Of a stretch of DNA of 14,240 nt, positions 13,891 through 14,240 are shown piece by piece. The position numbers and the translations under genes are program-made. The number at the start of each line of letters is the position of its first letter. Position 1 is the stretch's first letter. The notes under the pieces are model-generated. The model did no database searches. It had not been told where the DNA came from and saw only the letters and a program-made list of their open reading frames with translations. The stretch is from an uncultured Collinsella sp. (lineage in GTDB: Bacteria > Actinomycetota > Coriobacteriia > Coriobacteriales > Coriobacteriaceae): the NCBI GenBank assembly GCA_900550735.1, contig URTD01000030.1:1-14240 (forward strand). The letters run 5' to 3'.

Positions 13891-14007
13891 ATGATCGATT
13901 CGAAGGGAAACGTGCGACCCGAAGGCATGTTTAACAGGGCACGCCTGGCCCCCGAAGCCCAGCTCGCATACGATACGCGAGGGCTAGTCGTTGGGGGACG
14001 TTCTTAA
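13891..14007 (+). CDS. Doubtful 38-aa ORF ending inside a palindrome
   Basis: ATG 13891 follows TTGGGGG. The product is MIDSKGNVRPEG... ending VVGGRS, where the last residues are encoded by the left arm of the palindrome at 13988-14038. No family recognised. It could be the 5' stub of a gene cut by insertion of that element, or chance. Too short and weakly supported to be confident. Confidence 0.2.
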   Translation: MIDSKGNVRPEGMFNRARLAPEAQLAYDTRGLVVGGRS

Positions 14008-14038
14008 ACGATTAGTCAAACAAGAACGTCCCCAACGA
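13988..14038. repeat. Palindrome with GGGGAC core, 17-bp arms
   Basis: TCGTTGGGGGACGTTCTT (13988-14005) pairs with AAGAACGTCCCCAACGA (14022-14038) with one extra G bulged on the left. The loop is AAACGATTAGTCAAAC. The GGGGAC/GTCCCC core recurs in the nested palindrome at 6936-7088, hinting at one family of REP-like elements. There is no T-tract. Confidence 0.8.
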
Positions 14039-14047
14039 TTACTTTGC

Positions 14048-14084
14048 GGGTAGCTAAAAGAGCCCCATCCTTAATTAGCTACCC
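14048..14084. repeat. Palindrome GGGTAGCTAA / TTAGCTACCC
   Basis: Ten-base perfect arms (14048-14057, 14075-14084) with a 17-nt loop; GC pairs continue outward if one extra C on the right is bulged. It stands ten bases from the preceding palindrome. Confidence 0.75.
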
Positions 14085-14152
14085 CGCCAACACCGCAGGT
14101 AAAGCAAAAGTCAGCGAAAGCCCGCCAGAGCGAGCAAGGTGCCTTGAAACGA

Positions 14153-14181
14153 GGCGGCATTGATCTTTTGATCATGCCGCC
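14153..14181. repeat. Hairpin GGCGGCAT...ATGCCGCC with TTTT loop
   Basis: GGCGGCATTGATC (14153-14165) pairs with GATCATGCCGCC (14170-14181) with one bulged T and a TTTT loop. No T-tract follows, so it is not a normal terminator. The rest of 13562-14240 shows no credible gene. A stop-free frame on the minus strand runs from the right edge to TAA at 14071, but it spans this hairpin and I recognise nothing in it. Confidence 0.7.
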
Positions 14182-14240
14182 GAAGTTGAAAGGCAGATTG
14201 CCGCCCTTGCGGGTTTGCAGCGTCGAGCCGTTACGGCGTC

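Noticed and set aside
13470..13934. Small ORFs at 13470-13700 (minus) and 13701-13934 (plus)
   Set aside because: They cross the terminator and palindromes, lack ribosome sites and show basic, low-information sequence.
14071..14238. Minus-strand stop-free frame at the right edge (contains NLPFNFGGMIKRS)
   Set aside because: It spans the 14153-14181 hairpin, has no visible start and matches no family I know; probably repeat-derived, but the window ends too early to be sure.

Overview
This is a 14.2 kb stretch of a high-GC chromosome that most resembles a gut Actinobacterium of the Coriobacteriia (Collinsella-like). That placement is inferred from codon and base use, the class-2 GalT, the FprA-type flavodiiron protein and the many GTCCCC-type intergenic palindromes. 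It rests on memory of related genomes, not on a search. No tRNA, rRNA, CRISPR array or intact transposase is visible.

Layout. (1) 1-2195, minus strand: Leloir genes galK then galT (class 2, running off the left edge), overlapping as TAATG. (2) 2196-3565: a divergent LacI-family repressor on the plus strand. The shared intergenic region holds three copies of one 14-bp operator-like site, two of them forming a perfect 18-bp inverted repeat. (3) 3649-4917: a flavodiiron protein (FprA family) with its own extended -10 promoter, a dyad in its leader and a strong intrinsic terminator. (4) 4915-6911: a DeoR-family repressor divergent from a class II ketose-bisphosphate aldolase, separated by an AT-rich control region. 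The aldolase carries motifs closer to tagatose-bisphosphate (GatY/KbaY) aldolases than to Bacillus FbaA, which would fit the galactose theme. (5) 6936-7246: a 153-nt three-tier nested palindrome followed by direct and inverted repeats. (6) 7247-8865, minus: an AraC-family regulator followed by a HAD phosphatase. (7) 8866-9354: a spacer with a doubtful small ORF and an unusual pair of interleaved inverted repeats. (8) 9355-10336, minus: a MutT-like Nudix hydrolase and a Vsr mismatch endonuclease in one stop-free stretch, joined across a +1 frame change. This looks like a Nudix-Vsr fusion that is frameshifted or expressed as two products. (9) 10437-13561, plus: a BceAB-type ABC transporter (ATPase plus 740-aa FtsX-like permease) closed by a terminator. 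(10) 13562-14240: about 680 bases with no convincing gene but five palindromic elements.

Working together: galK/galT convert galactose toward UDP-sugars, and the adjacent LacI protein is the obvious candidate repressor through the triple operator. The DeoR/aldolase pair looks like a second sugar-phosphate unit. The flavodiiron protein fits an anaerobe that must remove O2 or NO. The most unusual items are the Nudix-Vsr junction, the nested palindrome behind the aldolase, the interleaved repeats at 9137-9173 and the palindrome cluster at the right edge. I found no clear new multi-gene defence or metabolic system.
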